Shown here: in pieces, positions 37,024 through 47,046 of the stretch
Numbering within the stretch: position 1 is the first letter of the stretch
How the letters are laid out: the number at the start of each line of letters is the position of its first letter
Origin: Nostoc sp. C052
GTDB taxonomy: Bacteria; Cyanobacteriota; Cyanobacteriia; Cyanobacteriales; Nostocaceae
Reading direction: 5' to 3'
Length of the DNA: 64,000 bases
Assembly: GCF_013393905.1 (NCBI RefSeq)
Contig: NZ_CP040272.1
Coordinates: 992,001 to 1,056,000 of the forward strand
Program-made: the position numbers and the translations under genes
The notes under the pieces: generated by a model
What the model was told of the DNA's origin: nothing
Seen by the model: the letters and a program-made list of their open reading frames with translations, nothing else
Databases searched by the model: none

Positions 37024-37077
37024 TCCTCCTTAAAAAGGAGGACTTTAAGAAGGTTATTCCCCCCTTTTTTAGGGGGG
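37024..37077 (-). promoter_or_regulatory. Two hairpins in the hupS-hupL spacer
   Basis: TCCTCCTT/AAGGAGGA (37024-37042, loop AAA) and CCCCCCT/AGGGGGG (37059-37077, loop TTTTT). Hairpins between hupS and hupL are known from other heterocystous strains and may balance or stabilise the joint transcript. Tandem GTCATTGG repeats lie next to hupL (36915-36960). Confidence 0.6.
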
Positions 37078-37134
37078 CTAGGGGGGATCTCGATACAAGC
37101 GTAGACTTTTCAAACATCCTCTAATGACTAATGA

Positions 37135-38097
<963 letters not shown>

Positions 38098-38284
38098 CGG
38101 CTAGGTATTTTTGTATTGTTTCCCATGCATGATGTAGGTGATAATGCTTGTAAAGTCTCACCTGCTTATCAATATTTGTTTTTCAATACTAAGATATTTT
38201 TTTCTTTAATTCTCTTTCATTAAAAAAGAATTAATCATTAACAATAGCTTAGATTTAATTAAGATTATTTTAAAGGGATCTGTC

Positions 38285-38300
38285 TGTTATATATGTAACA
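38285..38300 (-). promoter_or_regulatory. NtcA-like site upstream of hupS
   Basis: TGTTATATATGTAACA, an inverted repeat of the form TGT-N10-ACA matching the relaxed NtcA site. It lies about 190 bp upstream of the hupS start. hupSL is under NtcA in Nostoc punctiforme. Only one site is seen and no -10 box is assigned. Confidence 0.5.
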
Positions 38301-38449
38301 TCTTTAGCAAATACAAAAATGTGTTTTGATTTTAACTTCTCGCATTCAATAACATAAATATGCTTAGTTTATTGCGGTTAAATCTCTGACTTTATTAATA
38401 ACAATTATTGCCAAGTATCAATCTGTACGAAAGGATGAATATTTTAAGC

Positions 38450-38518
38450 CAATACAGTTCAGATAAGCCAAAACCCTCATGTAGAGACGCGATAAATCGC
38501 GTCTTCAAATACCAATTG
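38450..38518. repeat. Dispersed repeat, copy A of an inverted pair
   Basis: It contains the palindrome AGACGCGATAAATCGCGTCT flanked by CCAAAACCCTCATGTAG and CAAATACCAATT. Nearly the whole about 65-bp block recurs in reverse orientation at 54074-54138. The remaining bases 38098-38449 and 38519-38645 hold the hupS promoter region and no gene. Confidence 0.75.
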
Positions 38519-38645
38519 TCTACACCAATAACCCTTAACCCAAGCGTATTGTATTTTAAGCCGTCAGATTTTAGTGCAATAGCTAAATCAAATTCAACAA
38601 AATATCAAGGTGCAAGACTTTGCACCCCATCGTCCATCAGTTTTT

Positions 38646-39089
38646 TTAAGATTTTGGTTGTGCAGCTTGCCTAACAACTTGTTCGTCCAAGCCTAAGCCT
38701 TGAGCTATCTGCTCAATACTTAAACCCAACGCTAATAAGCGAGGTATCGTTTCTAACTTACCTTCCTGCCTACCTTCTAGTTTCCCCTTTTGCTCACCTT
38801 CTGCAAAAACATCTTGGTAAAATCTAGTTTGCTTTAACTCATTTGCTCCAAACATTTTTCCGATCTCCTCCTGGGTCAATCGCGGCAACTTGTAGATTAA
38901 TATCGTCTCTATCAATTGTATAATTTCCCTAATAGTAGCGACATCTAGAATTTGCTCTCTAGCACTGTTGACTATTTCGATCGCTCTTGTTGTCGCCGTT
39001 GATTCGGGTTCGATGATGAGTTTAACTGTCTCTATGCGGATTGATGATGTCTCAATTGAGCTTAATTCGTCAAGATAGACGCGAGTCAC
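38646..39089 (-). pseudogene. C-terminal fragment of an Rpn/DUF2887-type nuclease-transposase
   Basis: 147 codons resembling the second half of cyanobacterial Rpn-family (PD-(D/E)XK) recombination-promoting proteins: VDIATIREIIQLIETILIYKLPRLTQEEIGKMF-like, with a Gly/Lys/Glu linker (GEQKGKLEGRQEGKLE) and a short helical end. The catalytic N-terminal half is missing and no such sequence is seen to 39180. It is probably a relic; the frame is still open. Confidence 0.65.
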
Positions 39090-39475
39090 TCGTTGTGAGT
39101 TGAGTAATTGAGTGCAATAAATATTATGTATGTCAACAATTCAATAAAAAATATTTAAATTGTATAACACGATGATACAAAAAGTATTTAAAAAAAATTA
39201 GGTGTTTAAAGCTGACATTAATATTAGCAATTTCCCCCTAGAATTTTAGAAATAGGGTGTTTTATAGTAAAAAAATTGATTGGGCATTGGGCATAGGATC
39301 AACTCTTTCCCTAGTCTTTAATCATTAGCCCTAGTCTCAGACAAAAAGGGGAATTCCGCCTAAAGGACTCGAAGCCTGCGTAAATCAGTATGGCCCGTGA
39401 TGAAATGCGATCGCGTGTTTCGATTATTCATGGGTGTTGGACTCAATTCCCAATTGGCTAGAGTACGGCAGAGTT
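39090..39475. other. Spacer upstream of the extended hyp operon
   Basis: About 385 bases without a gene. Bases 39281-39297 carry TTGGGCATTGGGCATAGG, a heptanucleotide-type repeat. The promoter of the downstream operon is expected here; no clear NtcA site or -10 box was found by eye. Confidence 0.5.
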
Positions 39476-40444
39476 ATGACCCCCAGCATTACAGATTCGG
39501 CGGTGAAAGCTGCGGTAGCAGCTGTTGCATCGGAGTCGGCTTCAGCAGAAGAAAAAATCCAAATGCTGATTGAGATCGCACAGGGTTTTCAGAAAAAGCC
39601 CAAAACAGCCCAAGACTTGCGGAATGCAGTTGGCTTATATTACCGGGCTTATGAAATGTGTGGCGAGGAGTATCCCCTACTGAAAGCCAGGGCGCAAGTG
39701 GGGATGTCAGGGACATTACAAGCAATACCGGATGCTGATTACCAACTGCTGACGCAAGCGAAAGCAGGTTATGAAGAAGCACTGCCAATTTTACAGGAAT
39801 TAGCTTCACCGGAGGAAGTAGCAGAGACGCAGATGAATTTTGGGCTGGTGTTGCAGTCGCTTGTGCCCTTCAATTTGGCACGGATAACTGACAGTATCCA
39901 GGCTTATCATGAGGCTTTGCGGGTGTTCACTTGGGAAGATTACCCCCAAGAATACGCGATTTTGTATAACAATATTGCGATCGCTTACCTTTCTATGCCC
40001 CTAGCATCAGAACGGGAATACTTGCGTCAAGGGTTAGCTGTGCAATCATTTGAGGTCGCACTCAAGCATATTAATCTAATCGATCATCCTAGAGAATATG
40101 CGATGTTGCAAAACAACTTGGGTAACGCTTTGCAATATTTAGTGAGTTCCCATCCTGTGGAAAATAATTTACGTGCGATCGCAGCTTATGATGAAGCGCT
40201 AAAAGTGCGTAATTTCCAAGATACACCTCTAGAATACGCTAACACAATTTCAAACAAAGCCAACGCCTTATTCAACTTACCCGATGACTCAGAAAAACCA
40301 GAAGCGGGTAATCCTAATAATCTCTCAAAAGCTCGTGTTTACTATCAACAAGCCTTAGAGATATTTACCCAAAATCAACAAACTGAACAAGCAGAGATAG
40401 TAGCCCAAGCCTTACAAGATATTGAAGTAGAAATCGGACATTGA
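39476..40444 (+). CDS. TPR-type helical repeat protein, first gene of the extended hyp operon
   Basis: About 322 aa from ATG 39476 (MTPSITDSAVKAAVAAVAS); a GTG at 39434 would add 14 residues. Repeated helical units with A-x-x-Y-x-x-A patterns, such as YAILYNNIAIAYLSMP, YAMLQNNLGNALQYL and YANTISNKANALFNL, indicate TPR-like repeats. In Anabaena 7120 genes of this kind lie between hup and hyp and are co-transcribed with hyp; the function is unproven but probably protein assembly for the uptake hydrogenase. Confidence 0.8.
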   Translation: MTPSITDSAVKAAVAAVASESASAEEKIQMLIEIAQGFQKKPKTAQDLRNAVGLYYRAYEMCGEEYPLLKARAQVGMSGTLQAIPDADYQLLTQAKAGYEEALPILQELASPEEVAETQMNFGLVLQSLVPFNLARITDSIQAYHEALRVFTWEDYPQEYAILYNNIAIAYLSMPLASEREYLRQGLAVQSFEVALKHINLIDHPREYAMLQNNLGNALQYLVSSHPVENNLRAIAAYDEALKVRNFQDTPLEYANTISNKANALFNLPDDSEKPEAGNPNNLSKARVYYQQALEIFTQNQQTEQAEIVAQALQDIEVEIGH

Positions 40445-40485
40445 GCATTGATTATTCTCCCTCATCATAAGGAAAACACAACAGC

Positions 40486-40752
40486 ATGAGAGATATTTTA
40501 ACAAATCATTCTGTGAGAAATTTTCTCACAAGTCTAGCAGATGGTGACTTAAACATAATAACAGGATTAGTCTGGATACTTGTAGCAACAGCCTTATCTA
40601 TGCTTGGCGGTGCCATTGGTGGAATGCTGTTAGCTGGAAAAGATATCGGCTATCAGCTTTCAGCAATGCTTGGTGCTTTGTTTGCCCCTGCTGGTGTAAT
40701 TCCTGCAATCCTATTAGGGTTTGCCATACTTAATTTATTGACACATTATTAG
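40486..40752 (+). CDS. Small membrane protein of the extended hyp operon
   Basis: An 88-aa protein with two hydrophobic segments (NIITGLVWILVATALSMLGG and SAMLGALFAPAGVIPAILLG) linked by GGMLLAGKDIGYQL. A conserved neighbour of hyp genes in heterocystous cyanobacteria. Function unknown; a membrane anchor or sensor is possible. Confidence 0.7.
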   Translation: MRDILTNHSVRNFLTSLADGDLNIITGLVWILVATALSMLGGAIGGMLLAGKDIGYQLSAMLGALFAPAGVIPAILLGFAILNLLTHY

Positions 40753-40760
40753 GAGGAAAC

Positions 40761-40985
40761 ATGTTAGAACTTGGATGGTTTTCTGCTAAGTTATTTTTCA
40801 AAGGGAAATTACTACGCGACCCTATACATTTTGTCCAAAAAACTGCCATCGCAACCGCTATCGGTTCGTTACTACTAGTGTTATTTGCACAAGCAGATAT
40901 TCCCTTTTGCCTACCAATAACATTATCTAGCTTATTGACAGGCTTGATTATGCCATTTCTCCTCAAAGATTTTAAAACGAAGTAA
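40761..40985 (+). CDS. Small membrane protein 2 of the extended hyp operon
   Basis: A 74-aa protein with a hydrophobic middle (IGSLLLVLFAQADIPFCLPI) and a basic end (LLKDFKTK). It starts 8 bp after the preceding gene, with AGGAGGAAAC as Shine-Dalgarno. Function unknown. Confidence 0.7.
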   Translation: MLELGWFSAKLFFKGKLLRDPIHFVQKTAIATAIGSLLLVLFAQADIPFCLPITLSSLLTGLIMPFLLKDFKTK

Positions 40986-41146
40986 TTTGTCATTGGTAAT
41001 TTAGGAATAACCAATGCCCCTTATGAGTGCTGAGTGCTGAGTAGGGAATCTCACTTGTTTACTCAGGACTGGGAATGGGCTAAACGCCCTGCTAACGCTA
41101 ACGGGACTCTGAACTGTTTTGCCCAATGATTAATGACTAATGACTA

Positions 41147-41995
41147 ATGACAAACCTTGAAGAATTAATTCGGGAAATTAACCGCTTTGAGGCAATTATA
41201 TCCGAATGGGATGAAAGCCAAAGGTGTGTAGCAGTCGGACTAAAAAGGGCAATTGAAGCTTTGCACAAAGCAGCATTGACTAATTTAATTAAAAGCCTCA
41301 AGCAAGAATCAATGTCAGCTTTACGTCATGCTGTTACTGATGAAGTAGTGTACGCAGTACTGCTTTATCACGAACTAGTAAAACCACCAAAACCACCATT
41401 AGCACAACGAATCCAAACAGCCATTGAAGAAGTTCGTCCAGGCTTAAAAAGCCATAATGGAGATGTAGAACTAGTAGCAATTAAACCTCCAGATACAGTA
41501 GAAGTCAGATTAATCGGAACTTGTAGCAGTTGTCCAGCTTCCACTTTAACTTTATCTGAGGGAGTAGAACAGGCAATCAAAAATCATTGTCCCGAAATTA
41601 CCAAAGTAGTTGCGGTCAATAATAACCCTACAATTAACAATGCAAGTTTTGGTTTAATTAGTCCATTTTCATCAAGAATAACTTCTACTTGGATCAAAGT
41701 TGCAACTATTGATCAAATTCCTGAATTTAGTATATTGGCAGTACAACTTTCTGGTAATTCCCTGATTTTACACCGTCAAGGCATTACAGTAAAATGTTAC
41801 CGAAATGCTTGTCCTCATCTAGGATCTTCCCTAGATAAAGGTAAAGTTGAAAATGGTATTATCAGCTGTCCTTCTCACGGATTTCAGTACAAGTTAGAGA
41901 CAGGTGAATGCTTAACAGCACCGGATGTTTCACTTCAAGCATATCCAGTAAAAATTAAAGACGATAAGGTTTTTGTAAAACTGCAACAATCATGA
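41147..41995 (+). CDS. NifU C-terminal domain fused to Rieske domain
   Basis: A 282-aa protein with two domains. Residues about 85-150 are a NifU C-terminal (Nfu) domain with CSSCPAS. Residues about 190-275 are a Rieske [2Fe-2S] domain with CPHLGSSLDKGKV and CPSHGFQYKLETGEC. The fusion could transfer clusters or electrons during HupS or HupL assembly, as proposed for its homologue in Anabaena; unproven. The start codon lies inside a TAATGAC heptanucleotide repeat. Confidence 0.85.
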   Translation: MTNLEELIREINRFEAIISEWDESQRCVAVGLKRAIEALHKAALTNLIKSLKQESMSALRHAVTDEVVYAVLLYHELVKPPKPPLAQRIQTAIEEVRPGLKSHNGDVELVAIKPPDTVEVRLIGTCSSCPASTLTLSEGVEQAIKNHCPEITKVVAVNNNPTINNASFGLISPFSSRITSTWIKVATIDQIPEFSILAVQLSGNSLILHRQGITVKCYRNACPHLGSSLDKGKVENGIISCPSHGFQYKLETGECLTAPDVSLQAYPVKIKDDKVFVKLQQS

Positions 41996-42548
41996 TGCAA
42001 ACCGAAGTAGGTTGATGAGAAATTTATAACTATGTCATTGCGTACTCCTTCGGAGAACTCGTAGGGTACGTAACGAAGTGGAGTGAAGCAATAACAAAAT
42101 TTTCACCGCTTTTACTTTTCGTTATATAGCTAGGTTTATTTGTGCCTATCTATTTAACATACAACAGTTCTCTTTTGCATGAATTACAAAGACTAAGGGT
42201 TTTGAGGTAGGAGGCAGGTTCGGATAAGCAGGGGAGGAAAGAGAATTACTATTGCAATTTCTCTTTTCCTGCTTGCTTCAACAGATAACTTTGTTAACCT
42301 AACCAAGGAGGCAGGAGGTAAAAACTGTTCATATCTGATTTTAATTCCTGCATTGTGTACCTCAATTACTTGCAAATTGCTGTATCAGCAAATATACTTG
42401 GCAATTAAAAAATCACAGCTACTTTGCTTTTTAATATCAGTATTTTGCACATTTAATTTAGTCTTTAGCGTAAGCAAAAGGTCTAAATGCTTTGTCAATA
42501 GACCAGATTTTTTTCTGATTTGTGTAATTAAGTTGTTCATTTTAGGGT
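41996..42548. other. Gene-free spacer
   Basis: Dispersed repeat pieces at 42038-42090 (GTACTCCTTCGGAGAACTC type). No gene is credible; small open frames on either strand look like chance. Confidence 0.5.
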
Positions 42549-42766
42549 TTTGAGAAAGCAAAATCAACTTTGACTTACTCAAAATGCCCTTTGACTTACT
42601 CATTTTAGTATTTTCCGCAAGTCAAATAAGCTTTGACTTACTCAAAATGCTCTTTAACTTACTCATTTTAGTGTTTTCCGCAAGTCAAATAAGCTTTGAC
42701 TTACTCATTTTGGTGTTCTCCGCAAGTCAAACTAACTTTGACTTACTCAAAATGCCTTTTGACTTT
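42549..42766. repeat. Tandem array of 21-bp modules
   Basis: Modules of 21 bases: A (TTTGACTTACTCAAAATGCCC), B (begins TTTGACTTACTCATTTTAG), C (TTTTCCGCAAGTCAAATAAG plus C). The order is about C'-A-B-C-A-B-C-B-C-A. Module C contains AAGTCAAA, the complement of TTTGACTT in A and B, so each A-B-C unit can form a hairpin. A 75-codon open frame runs through because 21 is a multiple of three, giving repetitive hydrophobic peptide; it is probably not a gene. Confidence 0.8.
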
Positions 42767-42977
42767 CTTTTTTCAGTACATCGCGCACTCCTGCCAAAAA
42801 TTGCAGTGTAGTAAAAGCTACTGGCGGGAAACTATAATTTTTTTTAGATTGATTAATACAGAAATTTATTAAAATTTTTCACTTAATTTAAAAAAACATA
42901 ATGCAAAACCGTTACTGTTGTTACATGCTAATCAACATTAATGTTTTTAAATAATTATTAGCGTCTATCTGCGGTTC

Positions 42978-44195
42978 ATGGATATCCCAATCATAATTAA
43001 TCCCATATCACAATTACCGCTAGAAGCAACAGAAATTTCTCAATATTTACCTCTATCACCTCAAGGTGCAGAGGTCATTTTAGGTAACATTATTGAACCA
43101 CAACAATTAGTGATACCTGTAGCACCCAACCCCACAACAATGTTTGGGCCTCGTGGTGCTTGTTTGTTATCAAAAACTGGCCCTTTATGGGTATCAGATA
43201 CAGGACATCATCGATTATTAGGATGGAAAAAATTACCCACACGAGATAGTCAACCTGCTGATTGGGTAATTGGACAACCTGATTTTTATCATGAAGGACA
43301 AAATGCTAAAAGTACACCGGGAAGTGCAACCTTAAGTGTACCAACAGGGATTTGTGCTTGTGGTGAAGGGTTAGCTGTTGCAGATGCTTGGAATCATCGA
43401 GTGTTAATTTGGAAAAATTTACCAGAAGATAACAATGTTCCAGCAGATTTGGTGTTAGGACAAGCTAATTTTATCGATAATGAACCAAATCGGGGAAGTC
43501 AACAAGCATCTGCCAGTACCATGCACTGGCCCTATGGTGTTTTCTATCATCAAGGACGGCTATTTATTGCCGATACTGGCAATCGCAGGGTATTAATTTG
43601 GCATCAACTACCAACAGAAAATGGTCAGCCTGCTGATGTAGTTTTGGGACAACCAGATATGATATCTCGCAATGAAAACGGCGGTGCTTCTGCAACCGCA
43701 GCGAGTATGCGTTGGTGTCACGATATTACCCTTTGGGGAGACAATTTAGTTGTCAGCGACGCAGGTAATCATCGAGTGATGATTTGGCAGGGAATACCAA
43801 CAGAAAATAATACCCCTTGTGCAGTAGTTTTAGGACAAAAAAGCTTTGATTTTGTGGAAATGAATCAAGGAGTTTATTTGCCAAGCGCTAGTAGTTTGAG
43901 TATGCCTTATGGTGTTGGGGTGGCTGGAGATTGGTTAGTAGTTGCAGATACAGCTAATTCTCGGTTGTTAGGATGGAGAAAGCCAGAATCAATTTTATCA
44001 CTGCAAGGTGCAGTGGCAGATAGGTTAGCAGGACAAATAAATTTTCACAATAAAGGTGAAAATCGTAATTTCGGACTACCTAAACGAGATAGCTTAAATT
44101 GGTGTTACGGGATAAAAATTTGTGGTAATACAGCAGTGATAGCTGATTCTGGAAATAACCGAATTTTGCTGTGGCACTTTAACTATGCCGACTGA
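42978..44195 (+). CDS. NHL-repeat protein of the extended hyp operon
   Basis: A 405-aa protein with about six NHL-type repeats (for example LAVADAWNHRVLIWKNLP, LFIADTGNRRVLIWHQLP, LVVSDAGNHRVMIWQGIP, AVIADSGNNRILLW), giving a beta-propeller. No signal peptide. It ends 11 bp inside the hypF start, so translation is coupled. The role in hydrogenase maturation is inferred from the conserved context only. Confidence 0.85.
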   Translation: MDIPIIINPISQLPLEATEISQYLPLSPQGAEVILGNIIEPQQLVIPVAPNPTTMFGPRGACLLSKTGPLWVSDTGHHRLLGWKKLPTRDSQPADWVIGQPDFYHEGQNAKSTPGSATLSVPTGICACGEGLAVADAWNHRVLIWKNLPEDNNVPADLVLGQANFIDNEPNRGSQQASASTMHWPYGVFYHQGRLFIADTGNRRVLIWHQLPTENGQPADVVLGQPDMISRNENGGASATAASMRWCHDITLWGDNLVVSDAGNHRVMIWQGIPTENNTPCAVVLGQKSFDFVEMNQGVYLPSASSLSMPYGVGVAGDWLVVADTANSRLLGWRKPESILSLQGAVADRLAGQINFHNKGENRNFGLPKRDSLNWCYGIKICGNTAVIADSGNNRILLWHFNYAD

Positions 44196-46533
44196 AGAAA
44201 TTAGAGTTCGCGGTACTGTTCAAGGAGTAGGATTTCGCCCTACAGTATATCGTCTGGCTAAAGCCTGTGGTTTGCGTGGAGATGTTTGTAATGATGGACA
44301 AGGTGTATTAATTCGGGTATCTGGTAGTGAAGAAGCAATAACAGAATTTGTTGCCAGATTGCAAATAGAACTTCCACCGTTGGCAAGAATTAATCAACTA
44401 ACAAGAACTATTTATGAAGGTGAATTTAAATTTGATAATTTCGTGATTTCTACTAGCATCAGTAATGCCATTCACACAGAAATTACCCCTGATGCCGCCA
44501 CTTGTCCACAGTGTCAGAAAGAAATATTCGACCCCTTTAGCCGCTTTTATCGCTACCCCTTTACTAATTGCACTCATTGCGGCCCCCGACTGAGTATTAT
44601 TCGTGCCATTCCTTATGACAGATGCAATACCAGTATGTCTGCGTTTGCCGTATGTTCAGAATGTGGGCAGGAATACCATGATGTCGAAAATCGCCGTTTT
44701 CACGCCCAACCTGTCGCTTGTCATGTTTGCGGCCCCACAGCTTGGTTAGAACGCGCTGATGGTAAATCGGTTACTGCTTCCATGTTTTCGATGTTGGATG
44801 ATGTTGATGCTGTTTGTAGCTTGTTGCAAAAAGGTGAGATTGTGGCAATAAAGGGGTTAGGTGGTATTCATCTAGCTTGTGATGCAACACAGGAAACCGT
44901 TGTACAAAAACTGCGTCAGCGTAAAAAGCGCTATCATAAACCCTTTGCTTTAATGGCGCGGGATATTGAAATAATTGAACAATATTGTATTGTCAACGCC
45001 AAAGAAAAAGAATTATTAACCAGTTCTGCTACACCAATTGTTTTATTACAAGCTTCAGATAAAAAACAATTAGCATCGTCAGTTGCATTAGGGCAAAGTA
45101 GCCTCGGTTTCATCCTTCCTTATACGCCCCTGCATCATTTAATTCTGCGGCGGATGAATCGCCCAATTGTTTTAACAAGTGGGAATCTTGCAGATGAACC
45201 ACAATGTATTGATAATGACGAGGCAAGAAAAAAATTAGGAACAATTGCTGATTATTTTCTCTTTCACAATCGAGAGATTATTAATCGGGTAGATGATTCT
45301 GTTGTGCGTGTTCTTGGTGATAAAGTTCAAACAATTCGCCGTGCCAGAGGATATGCACCAGAATCAATTAGTTTACCACCAGGATTTCACAAAGTACCGC
45401 AAATTTTAGCAATGGGTAGCGAGTTAAAAAATACCTTTTGCCTATTGCGTGAAGGAAAAGCAATTCTCTCTCAACATCTGGGAGATTTAGAAAATGCTGC
45501 GGCTTTCAATACTTACCACGAAACTTTAAATTTATACTTAAATTTATTTGAGCATAAACCAGAAATAATTGCCATTGATAAACATCCTGAATATCTCTCA
45601 AGCAAACTTGGGAAAGAAATTGCGGACACAAATCAAATCAAGGTTTATCCAGTTCAACATCATCATGCCCATATCGCCGCCTGCATGGCAGAAAATGAGA
45701 TTCCTTTAGATTCGCCTCCAGTATTAGGTATTGCTTTAGATGGTTTAGGTTACGGCAATGATGGTAAACTTTGGGGTGGAGAATTTCTTTTAGCAGATTA
45801 TCGGAAATTTAAACGCCTAGCAACATTTAAACCAGTAGCAATGATTGGTGGTGAACAAGCTATTTATCAGCCTTGGCGTAATACTTATGCCCAATTATTA
45901 GCTGCTAACCTTTGGGATGATTGCGAACAAAAATATACTGATTTAGAAATATTTAATTTTTTGAAAAACAAGCCACTTAAGCTACTCAATCAACTTATAG
46001 AGAAAGGAATTAACTCTCCTCCAGCTTCATCAGTGGGGCGATTGTTTGATGCAGTGGCATCGGCTATCAGTATTTATAGAGAAGAATGTAGCTATGAAGG
46101 ACAAGCTGCGATCACAATGGAAGCTATAGTAGATGTTAGTAGCTTAAATAATGATAAAGAAACCCTAATCTATCCTTTTAAATTTAGCTTTTCAGATAGT
46201 ATTTATTGTATAGACCCCCGCTCAATGTGGCAAGCCTTGCTTAATGACTTACAGCAGCAGATTCCCCAACCAGTTATAGCTGCTAAATTCCACAAAGGTT
46301 TAGCTAATGCAATAGTGGAAATGGTTAAGCATCTTAGTCAAGAGAATCTGATTAATCAGGTAGCTTTAACAGGAGGAGTATTTCAAAATTGTATATTGTT
46401 AGACCAAGTTAGCAAACGATTACAAACATTAGGAATAAAAGTACTTACTCACAGCTTAGTTCCCGCTAATGATGGCGGGTTATCTTTAGGACAAGCAGTG
46501 ATTGCAGCCGCACAATTAATACATGAGTGTTGA
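44185..46533 (+). CDS. hypF: Hydrogenase maturation carbamoyltransferase HypF
   Basis: 782 aa: acylphosphatase-like start (EEIRVRGTVQGVGFRPTVYRL), zinc-finger Cys clusters (CPQCQKEIFDPFSRFYRYPFTNCTHCGPR and a second CSEC...CHVC set), a YrdC-like region (ALMARDIE, TSGNLADEP) and a carbamoyltransferase part with VQHHHAHIAACMAEN. It makes thiocarboxamide on HypE for the CN ligands of the NiFe site. Confidence 0.96.
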   Translation: MPTEEIRVRGTVQGVGFRPTVYRLAKACGLRGDVCNDGQGVLIRVSGSEEAITEFVARLQIELPPLARINQLTRTIYEGEFKFDNFVISTSISNAIHTEITPDAATCPQCQKEIFDPFSRFYRYPFTNCTHCGPRLSIIRAIPYDRCNTSMSAFAVCSECGQEYHDVENRRFHAQPVACHVCGPTAWLERADGKSVTASMFSMLDDVDAVCSLLQKGEIVAIKGLGGIHLACDATQETVVQKLRQRKKRYHKPFALMARDIEIIEQYCIVNAKEKELLTSSATPIVLLQASDKKQLASSVALGQSSLGFILPYTPLHHLILRRMNRPIVLTSGNLADEPQCIDNDEARKKLGTIADYFLFHNREIINRVDDSVVRVLGDKVQTIRRARGYAPESISLPPGFHKVPQILAMGSELKNTFCLLREGKAILSQHLGDLENAAAFNTYHETLNLYLNLFEHKPEIIAIDKHPEYLSSKLGKEIADTNQIKVYPVQHHHAHIAACMAENEIPLDSPPVLGIALDGLGYGNDGKLWGGEFLLADYRKFKRLATFKPVAMIGGEQAIYQPWRNTYAQLLAANLWDDCEQKYTDLEIFNFLKNKPLKLLNQLIEKGINSPPASSVGRLFDAVASAISIYREECSYEGQAAITMEAIVDVSSLNNDKETLIYPFKFSFSDSIYCIDPRSMWQALLNDLQQQIPQPVIAAKFHKGLANAIVEMVKHLSQENLINQVALTGGVFQNCILLDQVSKRLQTLGIKVLTHSLVPANDGGLSLGQAVIAAAQLIHEC

Positions 46534-46614
46534 TATTCGACAATCTTTTTCTCACCAATAATTCTCTCTGTGTTCTCCGCACCTCTGTGGTTAGTTCATC
46601 TTCAAAATAACAAA

Positions 46615-46875
46615 ATGTGTTTAGGAATCCCCGGACAAATTGTAGAAATTACCAACGCTAACCATAAATTAGCCATAGTTGACATTGGTGGTGTTAAACG
46701 CCAAGTAAATATTGCTTGTATTGTAGATGAACAACATCCCCCCGAAGCTTGTATTGGTGATTGGGTGCTAGTACATGTTGGCTTTGCGATGAATCGAATT
46801 AACGAACAAGAAGCAGCAGAAACATTACAACTCTTTCAAGAATTAGCAGCAGCGCAAGCAGGGATTAGTACTTAA
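46615..46875 (+). CDS. hypC: Hydrogenase maturation chaperone HypC
   Basis: 86 aa from ATG 46615 (MCLGIPGQIVEI; Cys2 and the start fit HypC); an upstream extension is not used. HypC carries Fe(CN)2CO with HypD and hands it to pre-HupL. Confidence 0.95.
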   Translation: MCLGIPGQIVEITNANHKLAIVDIGGVKRQVNIACIVDEQHPPEACIGDWVLVHVGFAMNRINEQEAAETLQLFQELAAAQAGIST

Positions 46876-46925
46876 ATAATATTTTTTGTCTCACGCAGAA
46901 GCGCAGGGAAAGATTCTAAAACTCA

Positions 46926-46951
46926 TTTCTTTCTTTCTTTCTTTCTTTCTT
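46926..46951. repeat. TTTC microsatellite upstream of hypD
   Basis: Six tandem TTTC copies, followed by CGCGCCCTTTGCGTCC, a dispersed intergenic repeat. Confidence 0.8.
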
Positions 46952-47046
46952 CGCGCCCTTTGCGTCCTTCGCGGTTCGTTAAAAAAAACTTTCTACCACA
47001 CAAGCGAAATTAACAGATACATAAAACTCACTACTCCTCACTCCCC

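Noticed and set aside
42549..42766. CRISPR array
   Set aside because: The modules are contiguous and repeat each other; there are no unique spacers and no cas genes.
42584..42811. 75-aa repetitive hydrophobic protein
   Set aside because: The frame stays open because the DNA repeat is a multiple of three; no Shine-Dalgarno or homologue is seen.
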